A DNA stretch of 64,000 nucleotides. Source: Gammaproteobacteria bacterium. Its GTDB lineage: Bacteria > Pseudomonadota > Gammaproteobacteria > Pseudomonadales > Azotimanducaceae. Position 1 is the stretch's first letter. Each line of letters begins with the position of its first letter. Shown in pieces: positions 29,999 through 39,900 of this stretch. A program made the translations under genes and the position numbers. The stretch spans positions 1 to 64,000 of the forward strand of contig VXLL01000018.1 of assembly GCA_009841615.1 (NCBI GenBank), read 5' to 3'. The notes beneath the pieces are model-generated. The model did no database searches and was not told the DNA's origin. It was given only the letters and a program-made list of their open reading frames with translations.

Positions 29999-32821
29999 AT
30001 GGGCGTGATTAATACAGTGAAAAGCTCCAAAGATCTAGCTAAATCCTTTGATGCGAGAGCAATTGAAACTGGGCTCTACGAAAAATGGGAACGCGGCGGT
30101 TATTTTGCTCCTACAGGAAATGGTCCCGCGTTTTCCATTGCGATTCCTCCCCCGAACGTCACGGGAACTCTGCATGTTGGTCATGCCTTTCAACAATCGT
30201 TGATGGACGCGGTCATTCGCTATCGACGGATGGCGAATCACAACACACTTTGGCAAACCGGTACGGATCACGCGGCGATCTCGACACAGGTGGTCGTAAC
30301 GGAAATGCTTCGCGAAGAAGGCACGACTCCGGCTGAGATTGGTCGTGAAGCCTTCATTAAACGCGTTTGGCAGTGGAAGGAAGAATCTGGTGGGATCATT
30401 ACTCAGCAGATGCGGCGCTTGGGGACTTCCGTCGATTGGTCACGAGAACGTTTCACTATGGACGAAGGTTTCTCGCGCGCGGTGATTGAAGTTTTTGTTC
30501 GACTTTACGAAGAAGGTCTCATTTACAAGGGCCATCGTCTGGTCAACTGGGATCCAACCCTCCAAACTGCATTATCGGATCTCGAAGTAATAACAGAACC
30601 CGAAGCGGGTTCACTATGGTATCTTCGATATCCATTAGAAGACGGACTGCGAACTCAATCTGGAGAAGGATACCTAGTCGTCGCCACGACTCGTCCTGAA
30701 ACTATGCTCGGAGACTCAGCCGTTGCGGTTAATCCCAACGATGTTCGTTTCCAGAACCTAATCGGACTCTATGTTCGACTGCCGCTAGCCAACCGAAGAA
30801 TACCCATCATTGGGGACGATCACGTCGACATGGAGTTTGGTACCGGTTGTCTCAAAATCACGCCAGCGCACGATTTCAATGATTACGAAATTGGTAGCAG
30901 GCACAATCTAGAAAAAGTTAGCGTACTCACAAAACAGGGTACGATGAGTGAAAACGTTCCAGAAGAATTTCGCGGTCTTGATCGGTTTGAAGCTCGCACG
31001 CAAATTGTCGCGACACTTGAACAGCAGGATCTTCTGGACAGAATCGAGCCGTACGAAGTTCAAGTACCTAGAGGCGAGAGATCTGGTGAAATCGTCGAAC
31101 CTTTAATAACCGAACAGTGGTGGGTCGACATCCAACCCTTAGCAGAACCCGCGCTCAAGAAAGTCCAAGATGGTTCAATTAAGTTTCAACCAAAGCGATG
31201 GGAAAACGTTTACTTCAGTTGGATGCGTGACCTACGAGATTGGTGCATCAGTCGGCAACAGTGGTGGGGACACCAGATTCCTGCTTGGTATGACGCAGAA
31301 GGTAATGTCTATGTTGGTCGCGATGAGGAGGAAGCGCGCGCCAAAGCTGGGCTCGTGACTTCGGTTCCCCTGACACGCGATCCCGATGTCTTAGACACTT
31401 GGTTCTCGAGCGCGCTTTGGACGTTTGGGACGTTAGGGTGGCCCGATGAAACTGAAGATTTGCGCATGTTTCACCCTACTGACGTTTTAATTACTGGCCA
31501 TGACATCATTTTCTTCTGGGTAGCGCGCATGATCATGCTTACGCTACATTTCACAAACGAGATTCCATTTCGTACGGTGTACATAACGGGCCTAATTCGC
31601 GACGCTGAGGGTCAAAAGATGTCCAAGACCAAAGGTAATGGATTGGACCCTCTTGACCTTGTTGATGGTATTTCGCTGGAAGACTTACTTGCCAAGCGCA
31701 CCAGCAATTTGACGCAACAGAGCCTCAAAGCACAAATCGAAAAACACACGCGCCGCGACTTCCCAAACGGTATTCAAGCGTTCGGCACAGATGCGTTGCG
31801 ATTCACGTTTTGCGCTATTGCGTCTCCCACGAGTAGCTACAACTTTGATATAGCACGAGTTGAAGGCTATCACTTCTTTTGTAACAAGTTGTGGAATGCA
31901 CTTCGATTTACCATCGTACAGACAGAAGATATAGACCTCGATGCACCGCGCGAGTTTTCACTAGCAGACCGGTGGATTCGGTCGTCATTAGGAGTGTTGG
32001 TACAAGAGTGTCGTCAGCATCTTGATACCTACCGCTTCGACCTGTTTGCTCAGTGTTCTTATGAATTCGTTTGGCACGAATTCTGCGACTGGTATCTGGA
32101 ATTTACCAAACCAATCTTGTATGACACAGATACTGAAAGAGCCCGTTTGAATGGTACCAAATACACGCTCCTCGAAGTGGCTGAAATCATCCTTCGACTC
32201 TTACACCCAGCGATGCCCTTTATCACTGAAGAACTATGGCAAACTGTTGCACGACTGCTTGGAAGAGATTCCTCCTCCATAATGCTGGAGTCCTATCCGA
32301 CGAGCGAGGATTTGTTGGAAGACCAAGCTGCCGAAACCGCGATCAATTGGCTCAAAGGCGTCATCGGCGCAGTGCGCAATATCAGAGGTGAACGGCAAAT
32401 TCCACCTAACAAAGAAGTTACCGTGTTATTTAGCGAAGGAAGCACTCAAGAACGGGATCTGGAACATGAAAATCATGTCCTACTGTGCAAACTAGCAAAG
32501 ATTTCTACAACCGAATGGCTAGATGACCCCAGTCAAAGTCCGTACGGTTCAACGCAAATAATAAATGGTTTGTATATCCACGTACCTTTCGTCGACGAAC
32601 AGGAAAAGCGTGCAGAGCACGCCCGACTTGAAAAAGAATTAACACGTACAACGAAAGAACTTGAAGTGATCAACAAAAAACTCCGCAATCCCAATTTCAC
32701 TTCGCGCGCTCCAAAGCATGTTGTTGTTGCTCAACGTCAAAGAGCTGAGCAATCATCTCAGAAAAAGATCGCGCTTGAGCGACAATTAGAACAACTATTA
32801 GCAGCGATGCACACTAACTAA
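29999..32821 (+). CDS. valS: Valyl-tRNA synthetase
   Basis: Class I aminoacyl-tRNA synthetase that charges tRNA-Val and edits threonine mischarging. The 940-residue protein has the HIGH-type motif LHVGH (His59-His62) in PPNVTGTLHVGHAFQQ, the CP1 editing domain with ATTRPETMLGDSAVAV, the KMSKS-type motif QKMSKTKGN, the anticodon-binding helices, and a C-terminal coiled coil (EHARLEKELTRTTKELEVINKKL). It is co-transcribed with holC. The ATG at 29999 gives the normal length. Confidence 0.98.
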   Translation: MGVINTVKSSKDLAKSFDARAIETGLYEKWERGGYFAPTGNGPAFSIAIPPPNVTGTLHVGHAFQQSLMDAVIRYRRMANHNTLWQTGTDHAAISTQVVVTEMLREEGTTPAEIGREAFIKRVWQWKEESGGIITQQMRRLGTSVDWSRERFTMDEGFSRAVIEVFVRLYEEGLIYKGHRLVNWDPTLQTALSDLEVITEPEAGSLWYLRYPLEDGLRTQSGEGYLVVATTRPETMLGDSAVAVNPNDVRFQNLIGLYVRLPLANRRIPIIGDDHVDMEFGTGCLKITPAHDFNDYEIGSRHNLEKVSVLTKQGTMSENVPEEFRGLDRFEARTQIVATLEQQDLLDRIEPYEVQVPRGERSGEIVEPLITEQWWVDIQPLAEPALKKVQDGSIKFQPKRWENVYFSWMRDLRDWCISRQQWWGHQIPAWYDAEGNVYVGRDEEEARAKAGLVTSVPLTRDPDVLDTWFSSALWTFGTLGWPDETEDLRMFHPTDVLITGHDIIFFWVARMIMLTLHFTNEIPFRTVYITGLIRDAEGQKMSKTKGNGLDPLDLVDGISLEDLLAKRTSNLTQQSLKAQIEKHTRRDFPNGIQAFGTDALRFTFCAIASPTSSYNFDIARVEGYHFFCNKLWNALRFTIVQTEDIDLDAPREFSLADRWIRSSLGVLVQECRQHLDTYRFDLFAQCSYEFVWHEFCDWYLEFTKPILYDTDTERARLNGTKYTLLEVAEIILRLLHPAMPFITEELWQTVARLLGRDSSSIMLESYPTSEDLLEDQAAETAINWLKGVIGAVRNIRGERQIPPNKEVTVLFSEGSTQERDLEHENHVLLCKLAKISTTEWLDDPSQSPYGSTQIINGLYIHVPFVDEQEKRAEHARLEKELTRTTKELEVINKKLRNPNFTSRAPKHVVVAQRQRAEQSSQKKIALERQLEQLLAAMHTN

Positions 32822-33468
32822 GTTGTGAAAATTAAACAACATGAAGCTGCCTCAGATTGATAGACACCTTTCATGAAACATGAACGCGGAACGCGAAAGA
32901 TATCGTAAAAGCTGAAAAATTTCGTCCACAACGGACTTTCTAGAATCAGATGATAGTTTTCGAGGAATGCAAGTTTGTTCCACTGCGCCATACATGACCA
33001 ATACTTTGCATGGAAAATATCTTACATCGATGTAGTAATCGGGCTCGGGTCGCGCGCGCAATACTTTCAATCTTTCATTCGGGGTCCTGATCGCGGTGAA
33101 CAACCACCGCTATCATGCCACCAGTGTATAGGGCGAAAGCGCGACGGCCCAAACTTGGTATTCGCGTAAGTTCAACTCCATTGAATGTAGGGGCCTACAC
33201 CCAGCAAGTTCACTTCTGCATTCTACGCATGTTTCCGATACGGAGATTCGCAATAGAACATGGTTCTACCGCAAATCCCAAATGAAACCGTCCACCAAAC
33301 TAAGGCAACTTCAAGGAAGACGAATAGCATCAATTAGACTCTGAATTTAACGACCCATGAACCAATCAACCAAAGGTGAATGAAACGAGGCAACAATTTC
33401 GCCATGTTGTGGCTCCTCGCATACAATGAGGATTGGTGTAAGAAAAAACCGATTGAACAAGTAATGAA
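32822..33468. other. Long intergenic region, no firm gene
   Basis: About 650 bp between valS and the tandem repeat-protein genes. A minus-strand frame at 32852-33103 (83 codons, TTG start) could encode a small hypothetical protein, but it has no clear ribosome binding site and resembles nothing I know. The downstream part probably holds the promoter of the paralogue pair. No RNA gene recognised. Confidence 0.35.
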
Positions 33469-35346
33469 GTGAAATCGTTTCAAAACGGAAGACCGATCAG
33501 CTACTTCTTCCTAGCAATCGTGTTCATTGCGGGGATAGGCGCGTCAGCCGCGATCTTCTATGGTTTACCCATCCAAGAGCAAAATGGTGGCAACTTGGAC
33601 AACACGACGGTAGCAACAGTAGAAGCTCCTAGTTCATCTGCTAGTTCTGCAGACCTGTCAACGAGTGTGAGCAGGGAAACCACGAAGGTGACTCATTCGC
33701 CAATTTACAGTCTTGCTGATATCGCGAAATTACACAGTCCGCTGGAACGAAGTACAGCATTGCACATTGCACTGAGTGAAGCGAACGAAGACCGTGTGCT
33801 TGCATTGTTGGATCAATCGAAGCAATTGGATTATCTTGCACGAGTACAAACTCAAGCAGTTATTCTTCAAAAACTAGTAAGAGTCAATCCGTCTAGTGCA
33901 TTGACGCAAATAGCAGAATTTAACCAGCCCGATTCAAGCGATGTGTTATCCGCGATGTTTAGCGAATGGGCTCAGTTCGATTTACACGAGGCAATCTCAC
34001 ACGCTACTACTCTCGACAGCACCGGAAAGCAGGCAGCGTTGGAGGGCATACTGCAAGAAAGAATTGATCTCACGGATCAAAAACGTCGCGAAATCGCACA
34101 GCAATTGAGCAACGAGCAATATGCCATCAATGTGATCACTTTGGAGAAATTGAATAAATCCATCGCTGAACCCGAAGAAGTTTGGGAAGAAATAGTCCAG
34201 CACGCACAGAACGATAGCGATCAACTTGAGCTACTCACTCAAATTGCGCAGATGTGGGTCGAAAAACAAGGATTGGAAGCGTTGGATCACATCGTCTCGT
34301 CCCTCGACAACAAACAAACAAAGTCTCATATTTCGATTGCGGTGTTTCGCGAACTAGCGCAAACTAATCCAAGGGCAGCGTTTGCGTATGGCGTGAACTC
34401 GGATGACATTTCTCCTTACGATGCTGAAGTGATTGTGGTGGCAGAGTGGGCACAATTCGATCCTCAGGGCGCGCTCGACGCAGTAATCTCGATGCCAGAA
34501 GAAAAAATGCGGAAATCGAGTTTCAAGAAAATAGTAGAGACTTTGGCGACCTACAACCCACGTGCGATTCTCGCAGAGTTAGACTCACTACCGAATAACA
34601 TGGTTAAATTAGCAACAAAAACGGCTGTGTCAGTTCTTGCTTCGAGCTCCCCGCTAGACGCTGCCGCGATCGTATCTACTATGGAAGACGAACCCTTGAA
34701 AGGTGCCTGTATTCGATCGGTAATTCATCATTGGATCGCGCGCGGCGGTATGGATGCGGTCCTAGATTGGGTCTTAAAAGACCCAGATCTGGAGTTTCAA
34801 AGAACTCAATCAACTGGGTATGTATTGCGCACACTTGTTGAGCATGACCCAGAGCGCGCCATGCGGGTCGCACTCGCTTATCCATTAGGTGAGGATGAAG
34901 TGGGTCCCGAGGATTCGATCATCGCAAAACTGTCACGGATAGATATCGACAAAGCAATTGAATACCTGCCTAGGGTTAGAGACGGTATTACAAAGACCGA
35001 GTCGTACCGCAGTGTAGCATTTAACTTGGCAGAACAAGGCTTGAACGACAAAGCTCTACAGTTACTCAAGCAAGTTCCCGATTACGCGAAGAAAACTTAC
35101 CTAAGTCGATGGATGAGTGCTTGGGTGCATTTCGATCCAACCGATGTGTACGAATCACTCGACCAAATGCCTTCGGCAGATATTGCATCATTAGCTGCAT
35201 TGAAATTGTTGACCAATGATCCTTGGCGTAAACACTTGAACTCCGAACAGACGGAAAAAGTACGAGCTCATCTCACCGAAGAAGACTCGAAGCGGTTCAA
35301 ACGGCTCAGTCTAAAAACGATCGAAACCCAAAGAAGTTGGAGATGA
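33469..35346 (+). CDS. Membrane-anchored helical-repeat protein (paralogue 2 of 3)
   Basis: Function unknown. The 625 residues begin with a short basic stretch and one membrane helix (about 10-30), then a Ser/Thr-rich linker and a long helical domain. The domain has recurring units of about 30-40 residues with cores such as WAQFDLHEAI, WAQFDPQGAL, NPRAILAELDSLP and HDPERAMRVAL. These look like a TPR- or HEAT-like solenoid in the periplasm. The GTG at 33469 is the only start that keeps the membrane anchor at the N-terminus. It is followed after 8 bp by a close paralogue and also matches the protein at 7321-8841. The shared end motif is LNSEQTEKVRAHLTEED. Confidence 0.75.
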   Translation: MKSFQNGRPISYFFLAIVFIAGIGASAAIFYGLPIQEQNGGNLDNTTVATVEAPSSSASSADLSTSVSRETTKVTHSPIYSLADIAKLHSPLERSTALHIALSEANEDRVLALLDQSKQLDYLARVQTQAVILQKLVRVNPSSALTQIAEFNQPDSSDVLSAMFSEWAQFDLHEAISHATTLDSTGKQAALEGILQERIDLTDQKRREIAQQLSNEQYAINVITLEKLNKSIAEPEEVWEEIVQHAQNDSDQLELLTQIAQMWVEKQGLEALDHIVSSLDNKQTKSHISIAVFRELAQTNPRAAFAYGVNSDDISPYDAEVIVVAEWAQFDPQGALDAVISMPEEKMRKSSFKKIVETLATYNPRAILAELDSLPNNMVKLATKTAVSVLASSSPLDAAAIVSTMEDEPLKGACIRSVIHHWIARGGMDAVLDWVLKDPDLEFQRTQSTGYVLRTLVEHDPERAMRVALAYPLGEDEVGPEDSIIAKLSRIDIDKAIEYLPRVRDGITKTESYRSVAFNLAEQGLNDKALQLLKQVPDYAKKTYLSRWMSAWVHFDPTDVYESLDQMPSADIASLAALKLLTNDPWRKHLNSEQTEKVRAHLTEEDSKRFKRLSLKTIETQRSWR

Positions 35347-35354
35347 TTGTTTAG

Positions 35355-37211
35355 ATGTTGACAAATCGACAGGGAAGCCTGACGAAATGCTTGGTTGTCG
35401 CGTCTGTGTTTCTTGTTGGAATGGGCTCATCGTGGGTCGTCTTCTATGGATTCTCGTTCTTAGAACGAGATGAAATTGACCATCAGAACGCTCTGGTGCT
35501 GATTGGGAATCCTTCTGGTGAAACCACGAATTCCACCCTCGAGTCCGGCGACTTGGATGAGTTACTGAAAACATCGACGCAATCACCCTTTCGCAACATG
35601 GACGAGATTGTGAAATTAAGTGGCCCTCTGGAGAGAAACACCGTTTTGCTCAATGTATTGAACCTAGCCGATGAAGACCAAGTGCTAGGCCTGTTGGAAC
35701 AGACACAGCATTTAGATCCTCCTGCACGGCTACAGACGCAAGCATTTGTTATTCAACGACTCGTAAGAATCAATCCTTTACGCGCCCTGACGGAAGCGCT
35801 GAAATTTCGTTCACCTCGAGTCAGGTATTTGTTAACCGCGCTGTTTCGTGAATGGGTCCAATTTGATTTGGATTCAGCAATCTCACGAGCTAAAACTCTT
35901 AGCCACGCCAACAAACATGTTGCAATGGAGGTCATCCTCAAGGAACGGAGCGATCTTACGATTACTAAGCGTCTCGAGATTGCTCAGCAACTAGGACTGG
36001 AGCAATTTGCCCACGAGTTTATCATGCCAGAGATAACAAGCGAAGCACTGCAAGAACCGGAAAGAAGTTGGAGAGAAATAGTTGAGGCAGCACAGAACGA
36101 ACCTGGGCAGATCAAGTTACTCACCGAGATTGCGAAGATCTGGATCGAACAAACGGGATTGGGAGCCTTGGATCATATCCGCCAGTCACTCGACAATTCT
36201 CTTACCAAGTCTTTAATTACCACTGCAGTATTGCGAGAAGTTGCTCGAACAAAACCAAGAATTGCCTTCGAGTATGCGATGAATTTGGATAACGACGCCG
36301 ATAACGAATCTAAGTTCGCTGTGGTGCAAAAGTGGGCTGAATCCGACCCACACGGAGTTCTCCATGCAATATCGTCAATGGAACAAACGGGACAGTATTG
36401 GCTATTACTCAATCGATTAATTGATACTTGGTCTTCTTATCATCCTCAAACATTACTCACGGATTTCGATTCCTTACCCAGTGATGTTGGTGAGTTCGCA
36501 ATCAAAGAGGCTGTTACCGCTATTGCTCGGAGTTCTCCACAGGAAGCGGCAGAAATTGTATCTGCAATGGAAGATATGAAAAACGACAATTTGAAGCTCG
36601 ATGCAGCTCGTTCCGTATTTTTACACTGGAGCGTGGGCGATATGGATGCCGCATTAGATTGGATACTGAATGATGCCGGCTTGAAAGGATTAAGGTCTCG
36701 GTTACTAACTTCTGCTGTGTTTACCCTTGTGAATCGGGATCGCGATATTGAGCGTGCAATGAATATAGCACTTGTACTACCAATAGGAGAGAATGAAATA
36801 GGCCCAGAGGCTGCGGTTGTCGCGCAAATCGCTTCCCGATACACCGAAACAGCGATTGCGTACATGTCCAAGGTTCGAGAGGGTCCCACAAAATCTGAAG
36901 CGTACAGTTGCTTGGGCTATGTACTAGCACAAAAGAATATGACTGCCAGAGCTCTGAAGTTGTTGCAACAGGTTCCCGATTATGCCAAGGAACCGTATCT
37001 TGCACAGGTACTTGGTGGTTGGGCAAAGTATCATCCCAAACGCCTCTTTGAGTCTCTCGATGACCTGCCATCTAAAGAGATTGCATCAACAGCAGCTTTC
37101 AGTTTGTTGTTCTACGAACCACAATACGGTCATTTGAGCTCAGAACAGATTGAAACTGTGAAGACGTACTTATCCGAAGAAGACGCTAAACGGCTCGAAA
37201 GACACAATTGA
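35355..37211 (+). CDS. Membrane-anchored helical-repeat protein (paralogue 3 of 3)
   Basis: Tandem paralogue of the gene just upstream, 618 residues, with the same plan: an N-terminal membrane helix (LVVASVFLVGMGSSWVVFYGF), a variable linker, then matching solenoid units. Side-by-side stretches include LSGPLERNTVLLNVL against LHSPLERSTALHIAL, and QIKLLTEIAKIWIEQTGLGALDHI against QLELLTQIAQMWVEKQGLEALDHI. The similarity is clear along the whole length, but the linker after the anchor has diverged strongly. The genes are probably co-transcribed. A tandem duplication plus a third distant copy suggests selection for variants that bind different partners; this is inference. Confidence 0.75.
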   Translation: MLTNRQGSLTKCLVVASVFLVGMGSSWVVFYGFSFLERDEIDHQNALVLIGNPSGETTNSTLESGDLDELLKTSTQSPFRNMDEIVKLSGPLERNTVLLNVLNLADEDQVLGLLEQTQHLDPPARLQTQAFVIQRLVRINPLRALTEALKFRSPRVRYLLTALFREWVQFDLDSAISRAKTLSHANKHVAMEVILKERSDLTITKRLEIAQQLGLEQFAHEFIMPEITSEALQEPERSWREIVEAAQNEPGQIKLLTEIAKIWIEQTGLGALDHIRQSLDNSLTKSLITTAVLREVARTKPRIAFEYAMNLDNDADNESKFAVVQKWAESDPHGVLHAISSMEQTGQYWLLLNRLIDTWSSYHPQTLLTDFDSLPSDVGEFAIKEAVTAIARSSPQEAAEIVSAMEDMKNDNLKLDAARSVFLHWSVGDMDAALDWILNDAGLKGLRSRLLTSAVFTLVNRDRDIERAMNIALVLPIGENEIGPEAAVVAQIASRYTETAIAYMSKVREGPTKSEAYSCLGYVLAQKNMTARALKLLQQVPDYAKEPYLAQVLGGWAKYHPKRLFESLDDLPSKEIASTAAFSLLFYEPQYGHLSSEQIETVKTYLSEEDAKRLERHN

Positions 37212-37349
37212 GTAAAAATATAGGACTTTTATACAAAAGTGCCGGAACTTAATCTGGGTCATTAGCAACTATCACCGTTTCTGAGTCCGCCTTAAATTTG
37301 TCAGCCTCAGACCCAACTGAAAAACCTTGGTTGAGCTTAGTGCGAGAAT

Positions 37350-38321
37350 TCATCTGCGCACTTGAAGTATGACTTTGCCAATCGTAGTGTTAGATGCTAT
37401 TAGTTCATGGGCCGGTTCAACGTCTCTAATGGAATATACACTATGTATAACTGGTTTTATGGACCCAGCGTCGATCAGCGGCCAAACTTTTCGTTCAAGT
37501 TCCGTCATAATTTTTGCCTTCTTAGCAATCGTTCGAGCACGTAGTGTAGATCCGATGATGCGCTGTCGCTTCACCATGAGTGGACGCAGTGGTACCGTTG
37601 CTGACCCTCCTCCCATTAGTCCAATAACAACCAATCTACCGTCTGTTGCGAGACAGCGCAAGTTGTCTTCAAGATAGGAACCGCCGACTGGATCCAAAAT
37701 TACATCAGCTCCTCGCCCGACGGTCCACTCTAAAACACGGTCAGCAAAGTTGGTCTGCGTGCGAACACTCCCATTCTCTGCACCTAGCGAAAGACAATAC
37801 TCTATTTTCTCTTCGGAGCCTGTGGTTACGTAACAGGTGTTCTTGAATTCTCGACACAACTGAATCGCCGCTGTACCAACACCACTCGCACCTGCGTGGA
37901 GAAGCACGCTTTCACCCGCCGATAACTGTGCTTCGAGAAAGAGATTTAGGAATGCTGTCGCGAACACTTCCGGCAGTGCTGTCGCTTGAGAGAAATCCAA
38001 TCCCTTTGGAATTCGTACTGCCTGTGAACTGGGTACTGTTACATATTCGGCATACCCACCACCCGACAGCAATGCGCAAACTCTGTTACCTAATTTGGAA
38101 GCCGGCACCCCTTCTCCTATTTCAACGACAACACCAGCACATTCCAAACCAAGTATTTCACTCTCTCCGCGCGGTGGTGGATATTTACCCCTTCGCTGGG
38201 ACAGGTCCGCGCGGTTCACCGCAGTCGCATGTACTTCAATTAGCACTTCTCCCCTTCGCAATGGAGGAACTGCGGTTTCTACCCAACGCAGCGTATCATT
38301 CTCAATCTGTATCGCTTTCAC
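37350..38321 (-). CDS. Zinc-free NAD(P)H:quinone oxidoreductase (PIG3-like)
   Basis: Medium-chain dehydrogenase/reductase of the quinone oxidoreductase branch, 323 residues. Signatures are VHATAVNRADLSQRRGKYPPP, the family text LGLECAGVVVEIG, the NADPH motif HAGASGVGTAAIQL, and GLMGGGSATVPLRPLM with IIGSTLRARTIAKKA, typical of PIG3-type enzymes. The cysteine and histidine ligands of the zinc alcohol dehydrogenases are missing. The likely reaction is NADPH-dependent reduction of quinones or enones. It is divergent from hemH. Confidence 0.88.
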   Translation of the reverse strand: MKAIQIENDTLRWVETAVPPLRRGEVLIEVHATAVNRADLSQRRGKYPPPRGESEILGLECAGVVVEIGEGVPASKLGNRVCALLSGGGYAEYVTVPSSQAVRIPKGLDFSQATALPEVFATAFLNLFLEAQLSAGESVLLHAGASGVGTAAIQLCREFKNTCYVTTGSEEKIEYCLSLGAENGSVRTQTNFADRVLEWTVGRGADVILDPVGGSYLEDNLRCLATDGRLVVIGLMGGGSATVPLRPLMVKRQRIIGSTLRARTIAKKAKIMTELERKVWPLIDAGSIKPVIHSVYSIRDVEPAHELIASNTTIGKVILQVRR

Positions 38322-38400
38322 TCAATCCTCTCATAATACTTTCTACGCAACCCCTTCCAGAATTTTTACTTCCCGAAGAAATTACCGTTTTTGTTAATTG

Positions 38401-39396
38401 ATGCAGTCTGTTGGCATTATCGTTGCGAATTTAGGTTCACCAGCTTCTCCTGCTCGCAAAGATGTGGTGAAGTTTCTTGGTGATTTTCTGTCCGACCCTT
38501 ACGTCGTCGACCTCCCAACGCCGCTACGGCAATTTCTAGCACGAGGAATTATCGCCATACCGCGAAGTAAACCCTCCTCCGAAGCTTACGCATCAATCTG
38601 GGATTCACCCGATGGACCACTACGACGGATCACCTCCGAAGTCGCCGAAAAGATTCAGGAAAACACCGGGATGCAAACTGTGGTTGGTATGCGTTACGGT
38701 CAACCATCCATCGATCATGCTGTTGATGAATTGAGTGATTGTCAAACGATCGTTCTTGCCATGCTATATCCACAGCACGCAGACTCGACGCGCACAACCA
38801 CTTTTCGCTATCTGCAAAGGGTTTGTCGTGGTAAAACGATTCGTATAGTACCGGTGTATTACCAAGAAAACGAATACCTGAACGCACTAGTCAGATGTAC
38901 TAAAGAATCTCTGGATGACGACATCGAGCACGTGGTGATCAGTTTTCATAGCTTACCGATTCGGCACATACTCAAGGCTGACCCAACAAAGTCGCACTGC
39001 CTCAAGTCTGCGGAGTGTTGTGATGTTGAATCGATTGCCCATGAGACTTGTTATAAACATCAGTGTCAAATGACAGCGACGCATTTAGGCAATGCTCTTG
39101 AGCTACCCTATTCTATAGGCTATCAATCCCGCTTGGGGCGGCTCCCGTGGTTAGATCCTTCTACTATAGATGTCATTAAAGATATTGCAAAAACAGGTGT
39201 GAAACGAATCGCCGTGACATGTCCATCGTTCGTTGTAGACAACTTGGAGACCTTGGAGGAAATCGGCATCCAAGCACGCGCCATTTTTCTGAGCCTCGGA
39301 GGTGAGAAGTTGCAATTATTGCCCTGTTTGAATACAGACACCCAATGGATCGAATTCTTTTCGAAATTCATCCAGCAACAACTTGATTCCCTCTAA
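38401..39396 (+). CDS. hemH: Ferrochelatase with a cysteine-rich insert
   Basis: Inserts ferrous iron into protoporphyrin IX, the last step of protoheme synthesis. The 331-residue form starts at ATG 38401, just after a TTG at 38398. Family text includes VANLGSPASP, FLSDPYVVDLP, MRYGQPSI, the catalytic histidine in SFHSLP (commonly SFHGxP), YQSRLGRLPWLDP and CPSFVVDNLETLEEIG. After the catalytic histidine comes CLKSAECC...CYKHQC, five close cysteines like those in some proteobacterial ferrochelatases. They may bind metal or an Fe-S cluster; this is inference. Confidence 0.93.
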   Translation: MQSVGIIVANLGSPASPARKDVVKFLGDFLSDPYVVDLPTPLRQFLARGIIAIPRSKPSSEAYASIWDSPDGPLRRITSEVAEKIQENTGMQTVVGMRYGQPSIDHAVDELSDCQTIVLAMLYPQHADSTRTTTFRYLQRVCRGKTIRIVPVYYQENEYLNALVRCTKESLDDDIEHVVISFHSLPIRHILKADPTKSHCLKSAECCDVESIAHETCYKHQCQMTATHLGNALELPYSIGYQSRLGRLPWLDPSTIDVIKDIAKTGVKRIAVTCPSFVVDNLETLEEIGIQARAIFLSLGGEKLQLLPCLNTDTQWIEFFSKFIQQQLDSL

Positions 39397-39508
39397 TATT
39401 GATTATCGAATGTTCAGCGATAGGAATTTAAACACAGTGTTCGGAAAACGAACATCCAAGGTAGAATGCTCATATCAAGTCAAAGATTAAGAAAGGTGAT
39501 AAGATACA

Positions 39509-39778
39509 TTGGCTGAAAATTCTAAAAGAGAATTTAGAGTAGAGGTCGAACGTTCGTCGGACGGAGTGTACATCATCAAGCACTCCGATGTTCCTGGACT
39601 AGTACTGGAATCCGAATCTTTCGATGAAATCATCGATGCGTTAACAGATTTCGTGCCAGAACTATTAGAAAGAAATCTCAACATCTTGCCAGACGAGTTG
39701 CGCGAAGTTACTCTTCAAGTGTTTCATTCCCGCAGGAACAGAAACAATAAGTCTGGTCCGAGGATATTGGTGGAATAA
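39509..39778 (+). CDS. DUF1902/HicB-like small protein
   Basis: An 89-residue protein starting at TTG 39509 behind a good ribosome binding site (AAAGGTGAT). The core (FRVEVERSSDGVYIIKHSDVPGLVLESESFDEIIDALTDFVPELLE) has the compact beta-beta-alpha pattern of DUF1902 and HicB-type antitoxins, in which a DVPGLVxE segment is typical. No HicA-like toxin lies next to it, so it is either an orphan antitoxin-like protein or a free-standing member of the DUF1902 family. Function unknown. Confidence 0.65.
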   Translation: MAENSKREFRVEVERSSDGVYIIKHSDVPGLVLESESFDEIIDALTDFVPELLERNLNILPDELREVTLQVFHSRRNRNNKSGPRILVE

Positions 39779-39900
39779 ACTCTTGAGAAGCGTTGAGAGT
39801 ACTTAAACTGCTAGAATTTCGTTGATATGAAGAGCAATTTCATCTGTATCACTGACGACTTTGTCGACGATGTAGAATTTTGACCAAAGGAGCAATCTCA

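Noticed and set aside
32852-33103. 83-codon minus-strand frame after valS
   Set aside because: TTG start and no ribosome binding site or similarity; mentioned only in the intergenic entry.
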